The notes: generated by a model not told the origin, from the letters alone. 24,334 nt of DNA from Zygnema cylindricum (GCA_037447655.1 JBBHKE010003220.1:1-24334), one strand, 5' to 3'; shown: positions 9,193 through 19,224, counted from the stretch's first letter. Made by a program: numbers and translations.

Positions 9193-10025
9193 TAGTGTTG
9201 GGTATCGAATAAAATCATATGGGGATAATCTTGATATTCGATACATCGATTATTGATCGAACAAACTCCTCGATATATTGTACCGGGACCAACCTAATTT
9301 ATCGCAATATAATTCGTGATATATAGTATTTTTATATTTAATATATTATATAATATGTTATTATTATCGAAAAATACAAATTGTCTGATACGCCACATAC
9401 GACGTGATTTTCTTTCCGTTACTTCAAGGTAGACGCCGCAAAATGTAACCGACGAAAAAATACTAATTTTGTATTTCATATAATTGCTTATTTAGTACGT
9501 ACAAAACTTCACGTACGAAAAGTTCACACTAATTTAGTCAAAATATGATGTGATAAAAAAAAGTTTGTAGACTGTTTGTTTCAGGCTTTAGCCAAGAAAA
9601 CCTACCAATGTGCAGACAGATTGCATTACATTAATGTTTATCCATTTCCAGTGATTAGTATTATAGAAAGGCTACATTTTTAGCTTTCTCTTTGGATTTC
9701 CAGGGGATGGGAGGCACCATAAGAGGTGAAGCGGAAGATGACACTCAACTGCTTCCAGGTATGAAAACAGTAGACATGAAAAAATTTAATAGCACTAGTA
9801 TTGGCAACAACCGCACCACTAATACTAGCAGCTGTAGCACGAATAGAAATAAAAACTAGGAAAAGGAGTTTTGATATATCGCGATACGATATATCAACGA
9901 TATATCGAAACGCTAAATATCACGATGTTAGCGTTTCGATATATCGAAGCGATATATAAATTATCGGGTACCTAAAATTTGGTACATATCGAATATTGGC
10001 AAGTGGTCCTCGATACCCAACACTA
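9193..10025 (-). mobile_element. hAT-like element nested in Helitron 2
   Basis: The 16-base terminal inverted repeats are perfect: TAGTGTTGGGTATCGA at the left and its complement ending at 10025. The flanking 8-mers ATTGTTCG (9185-9192) and CTTGTTCG (10026-10033) agree at 7 of 8, as for hAT elements. Removing the insert rejoins GGCATTGTTCG with TCAAAGTGGC, matching the GTTCGTCAAAAGTGGC spacer elsewhere in Helitron 2. Both subterminal regions match the element at 6373-6728 in opposite orientation. The middle (about 9400-9850) is unrelated to that shorter copy and contains exon-like sequence. No transposase ORF is intact. Confidence 0.85.
9704..9758 (+). pseudogene. Exon-like segment inside the nested hAT-like element
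   Basis: A pyrimidine-rich acceptor (CTTTGGATTTCCAG) is followed by 55 bases open in one frame (GMGGTIRGEAEDDTQLLP) and then by GTATGA, a good donor. A second acceptor-like site (GTTTGTTTCAG, ends 9584) precedes another open stretch starting ALAKKTYQCADRLHYI. This could be captured host gene sequence or a relic of transposase exons. No family was recognised. Confidence 0.3.
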
Positions 10026-10377
10026 CTTGTTCGTCAAAGTGGCACAAAGCAAAGTGTGTAGATGTCTTGTTTTAAAGTTGGCCCGATTTGTGAAAGTGGC
10101 GTAAATTGTGTAGATATGAGAAGCGTAAGACAATTTAGTTTTGTAATATGGAAGTGTTTGTGATACGTCTGTGTTGTTTATCAAATCACCCTATGGTAGT
10201 TGTTCCCATGTAGAGTTTATACATATTGTGAAATTTATCATTGAACACGTACACGTACGACGGTTTAGGGCAAAAGAAAGCGTGATAAAACATGATACGG
10301 TCCATGCCCATACAATGGCATGAAAAAGTAAGATGCAATCCATGCTCGTGTAACGGGCATTGATTTACGAGTGGATG

Positions 10378-10638
10378 TCAAAAATAGCGCCAGATGATAT
10401 CCTCTGGCAAGGATTTTCTCGTCGGTTTCGATGGATGTGAATCCACCCTGTAAGAAGGCACGTGGCCTTTGCCAATTGTTACGTTGTCATAGCTCGTCCG
10501 TCGTGGATCATATCTTTCATTTCCAAGCACTTTTTCTTTTTGTAGCTCTAAGGCCTGTGTTCCATTAGGCGGTCTCAATAAACCTACCGATACGTACACT
10601 AAATGTATTTGTTCCATTTTGTCAGGCCAGTAAATCAA
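10378..10638 (-). CDS. Unrecognised minus-strand ORF, possible coding remnant
   Basis: The ORF is 86 codons and of normal amino-acid complexity (ELQKEKVLGNERYDPRR, then SYDNVTIGKGHVPSYR), unlike the low-complexity ORFs around it. It ends 6 bases from the 3' end of Helitron 2, on the same strand as the retroelement-like fragment at 8193-8701, so the two may once have been one unit. The frames do not join directly: this frame stops at 10378 before the junction. A further minus ORF at 10972-11175 ends at a GTAAGA that could be a splice donor. No domain was recognised. Confidence 0.25.
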   Translation of the reverse strand: MIYWPDKMEQIHLVYVSVGLLRPPNGTQALELQKEKVLGNERYDPRRTSYDNVTIGKGHVPSYRVDSHPSKPTRKSLPEDIIWRYF

Positions 10639-10639
10639 T

Positions 10640-12474
10640 TTTTAGTTGCATGGCTCATTTTGGTTGGTACCACGTAGGAAATATTCGATTCTGCAAGTTT
10701 ACAAAAAATCTTTGACAAAAACCTACCATATGCCTTAATGAGGCTTCCCTATCTCTCAATTCTATGTCATCGAAGTAAGTTTTACTCCTCTCTCTTCCTC
10801 CCTTCTCTTCCTCCTCTCTCCTCCTCTCTCCTCTCAATTTTTCTCTCCTCTCACCTCTCTTCACTGCTCTCCTATTCTCACCTTATGTGGTAAGGCATAG
10901 TACGGAGAAGTACGAATTCCTGTAAACAACCTCACTTTTCGTCTGATGGAATTTCATCCTTAGTAGGTTTCTTACTCGTTGGATTCGACTATGGAATATC
11001 GGATGTCCGCTGATTCTGACGATGTATTGAACACCGGTGTACGATTCGGTTTCACGTAGGGTTGAAAGTTTGTGTACATTGTCACATCGTACCTTTTGAA
11101 CGGCTGATATTGAAGTGTTCGTTGTAGTGTTTGTGTCTGTCTATGGTCGGCACGCTTCGGCGCGCAATAGACCATCTTTATTGAGCCAGATATAGCTTAG
11201 TATTGTTTCTGCTTTTTTATTGGTTCTTTGTTGGGAGTTAGTAGGAAATTTGAGTGAGAGGGAGTGCGAGAATTATCGTTTTGTAACGGGAATGATTCCC
11301 TTTGGTATTAGGATTGGCTCCGGCTAAATATATGACTTTATCCAAGGAACTCTTTGTCTTTGCAATGTGAATGTCTTCGTGGTGAATTCTTTTGTGTGAT
11401 TCATTTATCCAACCTTTCACAATAACGTTATCAACTAGTGATGATGTATATGTGTTTTTTAGTGAGTATTTTACGTACTATTTTTCAAAGAAAAAGAAGG
11501 TATTATTATATAAAACGAGATTGTAAAACCATCAAAGTACAAATCATGAATGAAATAGAAAATAGATGACCACCATTAATAGTAAGAGATGGAAAATCCA
11601 AAAGGTTTAATAAACACTACAAAAGCTAAGCAACACTAAGAGCAAAAAATCGAAAGTTAGAAAAAAACAAGAAAAACAAAAGCCGAATTATAAGAGCTCT
11701 AAAAGCTACGCTATACACCGACTCCAAAAAAGAACATGGGCCGTCGGCCCAAAACGTAAAACAAGACCACAATAAGGTCGAAATGACAATGCATGAAAAA
11801 TGGAATAGTTACTTCATTCTGTGTCGGTTTGTAAACGCTACATGACTTTTTGACGATTCAAATATGTAGACGTTTATTTTTTTTGTTATAGATGCCTAGG
11901 TTTTGTGACATTATGACGCCATGCTCTCTTGTGACAGAGTCGACGTCACTAATTCTGTATCTTTCCTGTATGGCTTCTCAATTTTGTCACTCAATTTGTC
12001 ACCAAACAACGCTCAAAGATATTAAAAAAAAAAACCTGAAGAGTTCTCTCATTTTGTACCAATATTGTTAAGTTTCGTTCTATGATGAGGGAGGAATGTG
12101 AAGGTATGAGACCCAATAACTGTTTTTTTCGGTACATGTGCATGACGGGCGAAAAACAAATATTGATGATTCTCCCTCGTGCAAATATGTTCAAAAACGT
12201 GTGAAACATGCGAACACCTTTTTCTATTTGTTATTCAAAGGGGTTACTTTTCCTAAAATCGACTCTTTCGTCAGTTTTAGTACGAGATTGAAGATGAGGT
12301 GCCATTACCTTTCAGTCGTTCGAAAAGACGAAGACGCCAAATTGGAGTATACTCTAAGTTTCGAAATGACATAAATTGTACTATGGTTTGTATAATACTA
12401 CATAGTATACAATAGAAGAAAACTAATTATCTGCATACATATTGACGACAACAAATTTATTCTGGGCCCCTTTG
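10640..12474. other. Gene-poor stretch with one CT tract
   Basis: Contains a TCTCC/TTCCTC microsatellite at about 10783-10862 and short minus-strand ORFs (10972-11175, 11238-11420) that I cannot identify. 11440-12470 is AT-rich with no recognisable gene, RNA or terminal repeats. Confidence 0.4.
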
Positions 12475-12545
12475 CCGTTCTATAACCGATAATACCCGTT
12501 ATCGAAATTATCGCGATAGGAAATTTAACGATACACGACACCGGT
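12475..12545. mobile_element. Remnant of the CGATATATCG hAT-like family
   Basis: The stretch AAATTATCGCGATAGGAAAT, then TTAACGATACACGACACCGG, is a decayed version of the right end of the 6373-6728 element (AATTATCGCGATATGAATTT, then ACCCGATACCCAACACTA). The upstream CCCTTTGCCG also resembles the family's left arm. No intact ends or target duplication remain. Confidence 0.45.
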
Positions 12546-12867
12546 TATTGATGTCAATGACATTACATTGGTGTGCCTAAAACTTTACTCTTCAAACTTA
12601 AAATAGTGTCGATGACACTTTTCTTAACGTTCATTATTTAAATTGTTTAACACCAACCACGTTATTCAAAACTAAGTTAGAATTAATAACACTAATATAA
12701 AATCCACGATAATAATTCCTCTGACCATAGAAATGAGACACGATGTACTTTGTGTGAACTCATAATAGTAATAATAATCACGTTTATGTGGAGAGAGTTT
12801 TGTATAATAGGTCCTCACGGAAAACAATTGACTTTAGAACTAATGGCAAATTCCTCAATAATTTTTT

Positions 12868-12930
12868 TCGTCTTCTTCCAAAATGTTTCCGTCTTCTTCC
12901 AGAATGTTTGCGTTTTTTTCAAAAATATGT
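12868..12930 (+). repeat. 21-bp tandem repeat, three copies
   Basis: The unit is approximately TTCCGTCTTCTTCCARAATGT; the third copy is degenerate (GCGTTTTTTTCAAAAATATG). The overlapping short ORFs are best explained by this repeat. Confidence 0.7.
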
Positions 12931-13230
12931 CCAAGAATGTCGTTTTGAAAAAGGAATTGAAAAATACAGTGAGGTGAAACTTGTGCTTTTGGAAAATTGT
13001 TAGAATGTTAGGAAAGAAAAGTTTGATCTCTCATTTTGACAAAATAAGTAACGAGTGGATGTAGGGAATTTGACTAAAGATTTTCGGGGAGGAAAAACCT
13101 ACCTATTGGTGTCTTTATTACAAAACACATAAAATCCAAATATAAATTTTAAGTATCGGTTTTTGGGTAGGGTGAAACATGTGAATATCATGCGCCCATA
13201 AAAACAAAAAAACAAACAATAGGTATTTTT

Positions 13231-13360
13231 TCCCCCCTCCCTCTTCCCCTCCCTCTCGCCCTCCCTCATTCCTCTCCCTCTCCCCCCCTCCCATCCCCCC
13301 CCCCCCTCACCCTCTCCCTCCCCTCCCCCCTCCCTCTCCCCCCCGTTCCTCCCTTGTTGC
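13231..13360 (+). repeat. CCCTCTCC microsatellite tract
   Basis: Nearly pure pyrimidine on the plus strand, with CCCTC units and C runs of up to ten. Confidence 0.9.
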
Positions 13361-13605
13361 AGGTCGTCTTCATTTCTACTCTTTCACCTGAATTCGTACA
13401 TCCGTTACTTTCAACTCCTTTGTCTTAAATGTTGTCGTTTGTATCTAACTATTTTTCGTGCACACTTTTGTACCTTCTATTCTTTTTTCTTTTGTACAAG
13501 TGTCATTTTTTTTCTCTTGGTACAATTTAGATCGATTACTTCGACTTGGTTTCACGTACTTTTGTGCTTCATCGCATAACAATAATCATTGGCATATGAT
13601 TTTAC

Positions 13606-13705
13606 AATTTTTTTGGTACAATTTTTTTAGTACAATTTTTTTAGTTAATTTTTTAAGTAAATTTTTTTTTTAGTGCATTTTTTTAACTACAAAATTTATA
13701 GTACA
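13606..13705 (+). repeat. T-rich short tandem repeat
   Basis: Units of about 16 bases, TTTTTTTAGTACAA and variants, are repeated about six times with increasing decay. Confidence 0.65.
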
Positions 13706-13884
13706 ATGGACTTAAAGGGCAAGGTACATTCTACAGTAATTAGTACTGTGAGATTTTGTATAAAATTGACATCTTCTCAATTAATAGATCATCCAAAAAA
13801 GCTTTTCTAATTATCATATGCATTGAGAAACCACACCTATTTAAGTGTATTTCTGATCATGGCTTCAACACTCCACCTCAAAAA

Positions 13885-14050
13885 TCCCTCTCCTCCCCCC
13901 CCTTCCCCTCCCCCTCCCCCCACCCTCCCTCCCCCACTCTCCCACTTTCTCTGCCACTCTCCTCCTCTCTCTCCCATTTTCTCCCTCTCCCCTCCTCTCC
14001 CTCGCCCCCCCTTCGCCCCCCTCTCGGCCGCCCTCGCCTCTCCCCTTCTC
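13885..14050 (+). repeat. CT-rich microsatellite tract
   Basis: Pyrimidine-rich CCCTCC/CTCTCC blocks. The overlapping P/S-rich ORFs (13756-14106 and 13823-14077) are products of this composition. Confidence 0.85.
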
Positions 14051-14104
14051 CCTATGGCTCCAATTTCCTTCAGTTGACCACTAATTTATTAACCAACTCT
14101 TTTT

Positions 14105-14640
14105 AATGTTAAATCCACACTAAAAATGGTATGGTATGGTACTCTGTACTTTTTTATCAAAAGAACAAAGTAAAGTGATACTTTACCTTTTAATTTCCAG
14201 CTCAAGTCCACATTAAAAGTGGTTTGGAAAGTTTTCCATAGAAAAAAATAAAAAATTAGACCGCACTAAAAAATGATATTTTACCTTAATTCTCACCGGA
14301 AATCGACCTTAAAATGGTATAGATTTATAAACATATACCATATTAAAAAAAATAAAAATGTAAACGCAGATGTGTTTATATATAATATATATATTTTATA
14401 AATCTTAGCAAGAATCCACACTAAAAACAGTCGAATTTTTTTCCGTATGCCAAACTAAAACATGACAATTTATTTCTAAATTCTTAGGAATGGTTCTCTC
14501 TAGAAACCACACTAAAAAATGAAATTTTGTTTTTTTTGTTTTTTATTTTCACCAGGAATCCATACCAAAAATGGTATTTTTTTTTCCCATACACCACTTA
14601 AAAATGATGCTTTATCTCAAAATTCTAAACTGAAAACAAT
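14105..14640 (+). repeat. Decayed tandem array with TCCACACTAAAAATGGTA motif
   Basis: The motif or close variants occur near 14113, 14206, 14260, 14305, 14413, 14450, 14507, 14555 and 14592, alternating between '...AAAATGGTAT' and '...AAAAATGATAT' types separated by T-rich sequence and AATTCT. A further copy, TCCACACTATAAATGGTATG, lies at about 19255 in the carA upstream region. Copies are too diverged for a fixed period. Confidence 0.6.
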
Positions 14641-14944
14641 TTTTGGAGTCAATTTTCTTAAAGTGAGATACAAAAGCTTTACAAGGTTTTTACTTTTCAG
14701 GTTTTACTCAAAATTTGGGTTTCTATTGAAGTTTTTTGGAGAAAAATTTTGAACTTTTTAACAGCAGTGTAATTTTTGCAGAGCTGCCCTAGATTTGGTT
14801 TTGGGGGTTTTTTGAAAAAAAAAAAAAAAAGGAAAAAAAAAAAATCTTGCTTTTTTTTTTTTAAGTGTTTTTCTTTTTCTTTTCCTCCTCACCCTTTCTT
14901 GTCTCTTCTTGTTACCCAGACTCCGTAGGTTGTCAATACGGCAC

Positions 14945-15085
14945 CCCTCTCCCTCTCCCTCTCCCCCTCCCTCTCCCTCTCCCTCTCCCTCTCCCTCTCT
15001 CTCTCCCCCCCCCTCCCCCTCCCTCTCCCTCTCCCCCTGCCTCTCCCTCTCCCTCTCCCCCTGCCTCTCCCCTTCTCTCTCCCAT
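14945..15085 (+). repeat. CCCTCT microsatellite tract
   Basis: Near-perfect CCCTCT hexamers with short C-run interruptions. Confidence 0.92.
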
Positions 15086-15217
15086 CCTTTTCTTCTTCTG
15101 CTTCTTTTCATTCCGCCTGTTTTTCCTTTCGCACCTCCTCCCTCTCTCTCCTTCCTCTCCCTCTCCCTCTCTTTTTCCCTCCATCTGTTAATCATGGACC
15201 ACAGTTAGTGTTACCTT

Positions 15218-15655
15218 TACCTCTCCCTCTCGCTTCCCCCCCCCCTCTCCTCCCTCTGTCTCTACCTCTCCCCCACTCTCCCTCCCTCTCCCCCCTCTCC
15301 CTCTCCCCCCCCACCTCTACTCCCTCTCCCTCTCCCTCTCCCCCCCTCCCCCTCCCTCTCCCCTCCCCCTCCCTCTTCCCCCCCTTTTCCCTCTCCCTCC
15401 CCCTCGCTCCCCCCCCCCCTCCCTTTTCCCTCTAAATCCCTCTCCCTCTCCCTCTCTCTCCCCTCCCTTTTCCCTCTCCCTCCCTCTCCCTCTCCCTCTC
15501 TCCCCCCTCCCTTTTCCCTCTCCCTCCCCCTCCCTCTCCCTCTCCCTCTCTCCCCCCTCCCTTTTCCCTCTCCCTCCCTCTCCCTCTCCCTCCCTCTCCC
15601 TCTCCCCCCCTCCCTTTTCCCTCTCCCTCCCCCTCGCTCTCCCTCCTACCACCTT
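15218..15655 (+). repeat. Long CCCTCT/CCCTTTTCC composite tract
   Basis: About 440 pyrimidine-rich bases. In the second half (about 15375-15630) a longer unit built from CCCTTTTCCCTCTCCCTC plus CCCTCT runs recurs five times, so the tract has second-order periodicity. Confidence 0.9.
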
Positions 15656-15659
15656 TCCC

Positions 15660-16598
15660 ACCAACTCCTTGTACAAGGAATCTCCGTGCGACGTCTAAAT
15701 TACCGTACGCGTACGGCTTTAGCTGACGTGGCATGCTTTTTAACGTTTTATACAACCGTTCAAACGAATGTTAAATCGTTTGAAACGGACCGTTGAAACA
15801 GGGTCCAGGCTGTTATTTGCGGCTCCCCCGGAATTTTTGACGTCTTGGGCGGACTACCGTCAGATGCTTATCTGGACGGCCGCAATCTGCTGAGCGTCAT
15901 TGTCCGTATTTTTGTCTGATCGGAAAATGGCCAGAATGACGACAAACGTTTGGTTGACTTTTTAGGTTATTGGATGCCATTTCGGCTAATGATTGCACAG
16001 GATCTGACCATCCGGATGTACTTTTGGAACATAGGGGAGAAAGATTGACCGTCCGATCTAGATTCGTAAGCCAAAAAATGTATCGGCGATAGAGCTGAGA
16101 GCACACGACACGGCGTGGCTTTTTTTGGGAAAAGAATCTTTGTATTCTCGCGAATGAAAACAGGTGGCAGGAATAGCGATGATGCTGCTTACGTGGTTGT
16201 TTTGGCTTTTTGGCGTATCTTTCACATTGTACGATTTTCGTACCAGCACCGACAACCAAATGTCGACTGCCCCTTGCCTGCATGGAAAACGACTCGCAGT
16301 TGGCTTTTCAAAATTTGTCGTGATTGTTCAACTTTCTTTGTCGCATTACAATTTACAAAAGCTACTTAGTATACGATATCCGAGTTTTTCGTTCGAGACA
16401 TTACAAGTAAATTTCGCACGGAATGTTATACAATACATGAACGATTTGTTACAAATTCGGATGGCGCGGTATCGGCTGAATTGTCTCGACTTTCGAATTC
16501 TCCGAGGAGATTTATGACGTGGACGACTTTTTTCTAAAGCATTGAAATTGTGATCGAGCCGTCGATTTCGCAGATCGACGAACCGTTTACCTTAGGAT
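15660..16598. other. Moderately GC unique stretch, no gene recognised
   Basis: Composition is closer to single-copy DNA than its surroundings. It starts with two perfect 14-base palindromes, TCCTTGTACAAGGA (15666-15679) and CCGTACGCGTACGG (15703-15716), followed by TGACGTGGCA (15724-15733). ORFs at 15897-16283 (minus, 128 codons) and 16164-16517 (plus, 117 codons) overlap each other; neither shows a recognisable domain. Confidence 0.35.
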
Positions 16599-16962
16599 CA
16601 TAGTTCAAAAGTAGGTGAAAGTACGCCCATACAATATGCCTATTGTACGAAAAATATACAATATGGCCTTAAGACCCATATTGTATTGGTCGCAAAATGA
16701 AAAAAAATAGTAACAGGGTTGAGTTGCACATCGATCGATAGAGAATTAAACGTCATGTCTAAATTTTGAAAAACATTCGGACAAAAAGTTATTTTTTTGT
16801 GAGTTTTGAGGTGTTTTTTATTTAAACCGTCAGATTTAGACGATCGGACGGTCGCTGATCAAAGTAGCGAATTAAGAAGATCACATGAAAAGCCCATAAC
16901 ACAACTTACGATAAAGGCGCCCACAGAAGGCCTACAATAGAAACGCCTACTTTTGAACTATG
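16599..16962. mobile_element. Complete hAT-type MITE with perfect TIRs and 8-bp TSD
   Basis: The left end CATAGTTCAAAAGTAGG and right end CCTACTTTTGAACTATG are perfect 17-base inverted repeats. The 8-mer CTTAGGAT occurs immediately before (16591-16598) and after (16963-16970), an exact target-site duplication. The 364-bp interior has CAATATG/CATATTG subterminal motifs and a GATCGGACGGTC block, and no ORF. The 8-base duplication points to hAT; the CATAG terminus is not the commonest hAT form. Confidence 0.9.
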
Positions 16963-16970
16963 CTTAGGAT

Positions 16971-18530
16971 GTTGTGATGACTGTACACTTGTAACATTAA
17001 AACAAATAAAAAGGGAGAGAAAATCCTCCCCGACGGCCACACAGTCAACTGAACTTATCAAAGGCTGTCACGAACAGGCGTTCCATCAGCAGTTCAGGAT
17101 AAAAACGAGAAACTAAACTCAGTTCAGTGAAAAAACTAATGATTGCAATTGGTTCCAAAACTTTACAGCCAATAAGCGACCAGCTAATTGGTCGTCAAAT
17201 ATTTTTGACCAATGAAAACAAATTTATAACTCAAAAGATGCAGCAAAGGTATCGACATTTTTTAGGATTTTGAGTTTTGAAAAGTTTTTGCGTCAGGTAT
17301 ATATGCACTTTGCGAGGGATGCAATATTGCAATTTGAAAGCACACCTGTGAAAATGTTTATTATGCCAATCACGTTTCGAATTGTCGCAGTAGATACTTT
17401 TTGTGTCGTCGCGTAACTCACAAACCGACGTTTTGTTCTTGTTACGATGCTTAACTACACCGCGAATCGTAATTAGAGTGTAGAAATTATTAGTGTGTAG
17501 AATAATTTAGTGTCATGTACACTAATTTTGACTTAGTAATTTTTTGAAAAAAAAGTTATACACTAATTTTTCAACGAACGCCAATATGGGTACAGCTGAT
17601 TTGTCGAGAGGATATTAACAGTAATATAGGTAAAATTACAAATTCTGACAATTCGTACACTGTCGCATACTTTAACTCTAATTAATTCCTAACTCTAATT
17701 TCGGTTTTTTAGGGGTGTAGGCAATACGCGACAAATAAATGTACACTAAAACAGGTACAAGTACGAAATATTTTAATTCACAGGGCAGTTTTTCGTGTGA
17801 TAGAAGATATTTTAAAAAATATCTGTACTTGTATAATTCAAAAGTACATTTTTATACGAACCGACACATTCCGTACTCCACACTAATAAAAATATACATA
17901 AATTAAAATGGTGCACACTAATTGTTCATATCGTAATTAGCGTACAGGAAAAATTAGTATCGTTTACCCTATTTTAGGTAAAACCCTCAAAATTTAGGGG
18001 CGCCGAATTAGTGTTCAACACGCTAAATACGATCGACGTTGTACTGCACAGTACTGTACTGTACAGTACAGTACTTAAACCGATGGTTAGCTTCCATGAC
18101 CGGGGACTTTTCAATGATTGCGCAGTTCAAGAACTGAGGCGATGAAATCCCGTTTCCTGTTCTACCACCGAAAAATGCGAAAATTTATGCGCAACCGACA
18201 AAAACCCTAAACATCTGCCATGTCACAAAATTACAAAAATGTAAACGTCTACAACTGTCGCTGTTTTTGTTGGCGTCACTAATTTCGTAGTCGTCGTCAA
18301 CCGTCACAAAGTTGTACCTACGTCTACAACCGTCACATTTCAAAGCTCCGATTTCATTTTCGCACATAGGGACGCTTTTCAAAGTAGTACGGAACACTTC
18401 ACTACAGTCCAAAATACTTTTTCAAAGTATCGCTCACATGAGGACGTACCCTAATAGCGATCGACGGTGTACCAAACAAAATCCAAACTTTGCCACGTCA
18501 TCACTGACCCCATGAAAAATCTCCTTAAAT
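16971..18530. other. Gene-free region upstream of carA
   Basis: 17461-18015 repeatedly carries ACACTAATT or its complement AATTAGTGT in both orientations, suggesting decayed repeats without clear ends. A perfect 24-base palindrome built from GTACT/GTAC units lies at 18051-18074. GCCACGTCATCACTGAC at 18491-18507 contains an ACGTCA bZIP-type core 24 bases before the candidate start codon. No TATA box was confidently placed. Confidence 0.35.
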
Positions 18531-18637
18531 ATGTCTCTATGTTTCCGTCCTTTCAGAATCCGGGCAGATTCCGGCGCCGTTTTGTCGGCGCCGCCTCCCG
18601 CCCTCTTTCCGGCTGCGGCGCCGCGGCCCTCTTCCTT
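18531..18637 (+). CDS. Candidate transit-peptide exon of carA
   Basis: ATG at 18531 follows an in-frame upstream TGA and opens 35 codons rich in Arg, Ser, Ala and Pro (MSLCFRPFRIRADSGAV at the start) up to GTAAAG, a plausible donor at 18638. Plant CarA is nuclear-encoded and plastid-targeted, so a presequence exon is expected upstream of 19725. A second frame through the same DNA, starting at 18512 (MKNLLKYVSMFPSF, then RFRRRFVGAASR), looks equally presequence-like, so the frame is unresolved. Without transcript data this is a hypothesis. Confidence 0.3.
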
Positions 18638-18784
18638 GTAAAGTTGTCCAGTTCGACTGAACGCCGGATTCTGTAACGAACTTTTCGTGCGGAATCTTCC
18701 ATTCGTACTTTTCGCCTCTGGAGTACCGTACGAGGACTTGGAGAGCTTTAAAACCTAGATTTCTCTTCCATTTCAGTTTTAAGC

Positions 18785-18903
18785 TTCTCTCTCCTCTCCT
18801 TCCTCTCCCTCCCCTTGCTTCTCCTCCTGTCGTCGCTCCTCCTCTTCTCTTTTTTTTTTTCTCTCTCTCTCTCTCTCTCTCTCTCCATCCCTGTCTCTCT
18901 CCA
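18785..18903 (+). repeat. CT microsatellite upstream of carA core
   Basis: TCTCC blocks, a T run and a pure CT dinucleotide run at about 18860-18885. It would be intronic if the candidate first exon is real. Confidence 0.88.
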
Positions 18904-18955
18904 TCACTCATGTCTTTGAAAGGGAGTGACGTCCAGGGCGTCGGCTGAACACCAG

Positions 18956-18981
18956 GCGTGTCGGCGACCGCAATGTACGGG
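18956..18981 (+). CDS. Candidate small linking exon of carA
   Basis: 26 bases lie between CACCAG and a strong donor GTACGT. If joined between 18531-18637 and 19725, all phases agree (2, then 1) and the bridge reads RVGDRNVR followed by ALDRPWK. The acceptor lacks an adjacent pyrimidine tract, so confidence is low. Confidence 0.22.
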
Positions 18982-19094
18982 GTACGTGCCTGTTTGTGTC
19001 CCTTTACATGGAGCTTCCGTCCTTCCATTCTTTCCTTCAGCCATGTGATGTTCCTCCTCTTCCCTTCCTCCTTCCTTCTTACTCTCCTCTCTCA

Positions 19095-19224
19095 CTTTCT
19101 ATCTTTCTCTTTGTTTTCTCCTCCGCCCTCTCTCTCTCTCTCTCTCTCGCTCCCTCTCTCTCTCCCTGTCTCTCTCTCTTTTTCTCTCTCCCTCCCCCCC
19201 TCCCCCCCTCCCCTCTTCCCCCAG
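19095..19224 (+). repeat. CT microsatellite upstream of carA core
   Basis: TCTC and CCCTC repeats ending in a CCCCCAG. The overlapping ORFs on both strands are low-complexity. Confidence 0.88.

Larger units (their letters stand above)
8702..10371 (+). mobile_element. Non-autonomous Helitron-like element 2, carrying a nested hAT-like insertion
   Basis: The 5' end reads TCTCTATACAAATAATAG directly after an A (8701). The 3' end has the block CATGCTCGTGTAACGGGCAT, a spacer and CGAG at 10368-10371, followed by T. This is the Helitron arrangement, with the usual CTRR changed to CGAG. The 5' region, 34-bp minisatellite and 3' block are shared with Helitron 1. A degenerate second 3' terminus (ATACGGTCCATGCCC, then CATACAATGGCA) lies about 40 bases upstream. 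No Rep/helicase ORF was seen. The insertion point lies within the minus-strand ORF ending at 8193. Without the hAT insertion the element is about 0.83 kb, close to Helitron 1. Confidence 0.7.

Noticed and set aside
10372-10640. Direct continuation of the retroelement-like ORF across the Helitron
   Set aside because: After conceptual removal of the insert, the minus frame feeding the 8701 junction is open for only about 60 codons upstream and differs from the frame of the 86-codon ORF, so continuity is unproven.
14758-15755. Several ORFs on both strands in the CCCTCT tracts
   Set aside because: Pure low-complexity R/E/G or P/S/L sequence caused by pyrimidine repeats.
15897-16517. Overlapping ORFs of 128 (minus) and 117 (plus) codons
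   Set aside because: They overlap on opposite strands, lack recognisable motifs and have no supporting splice or promoter context; mentioned only within the region entry.
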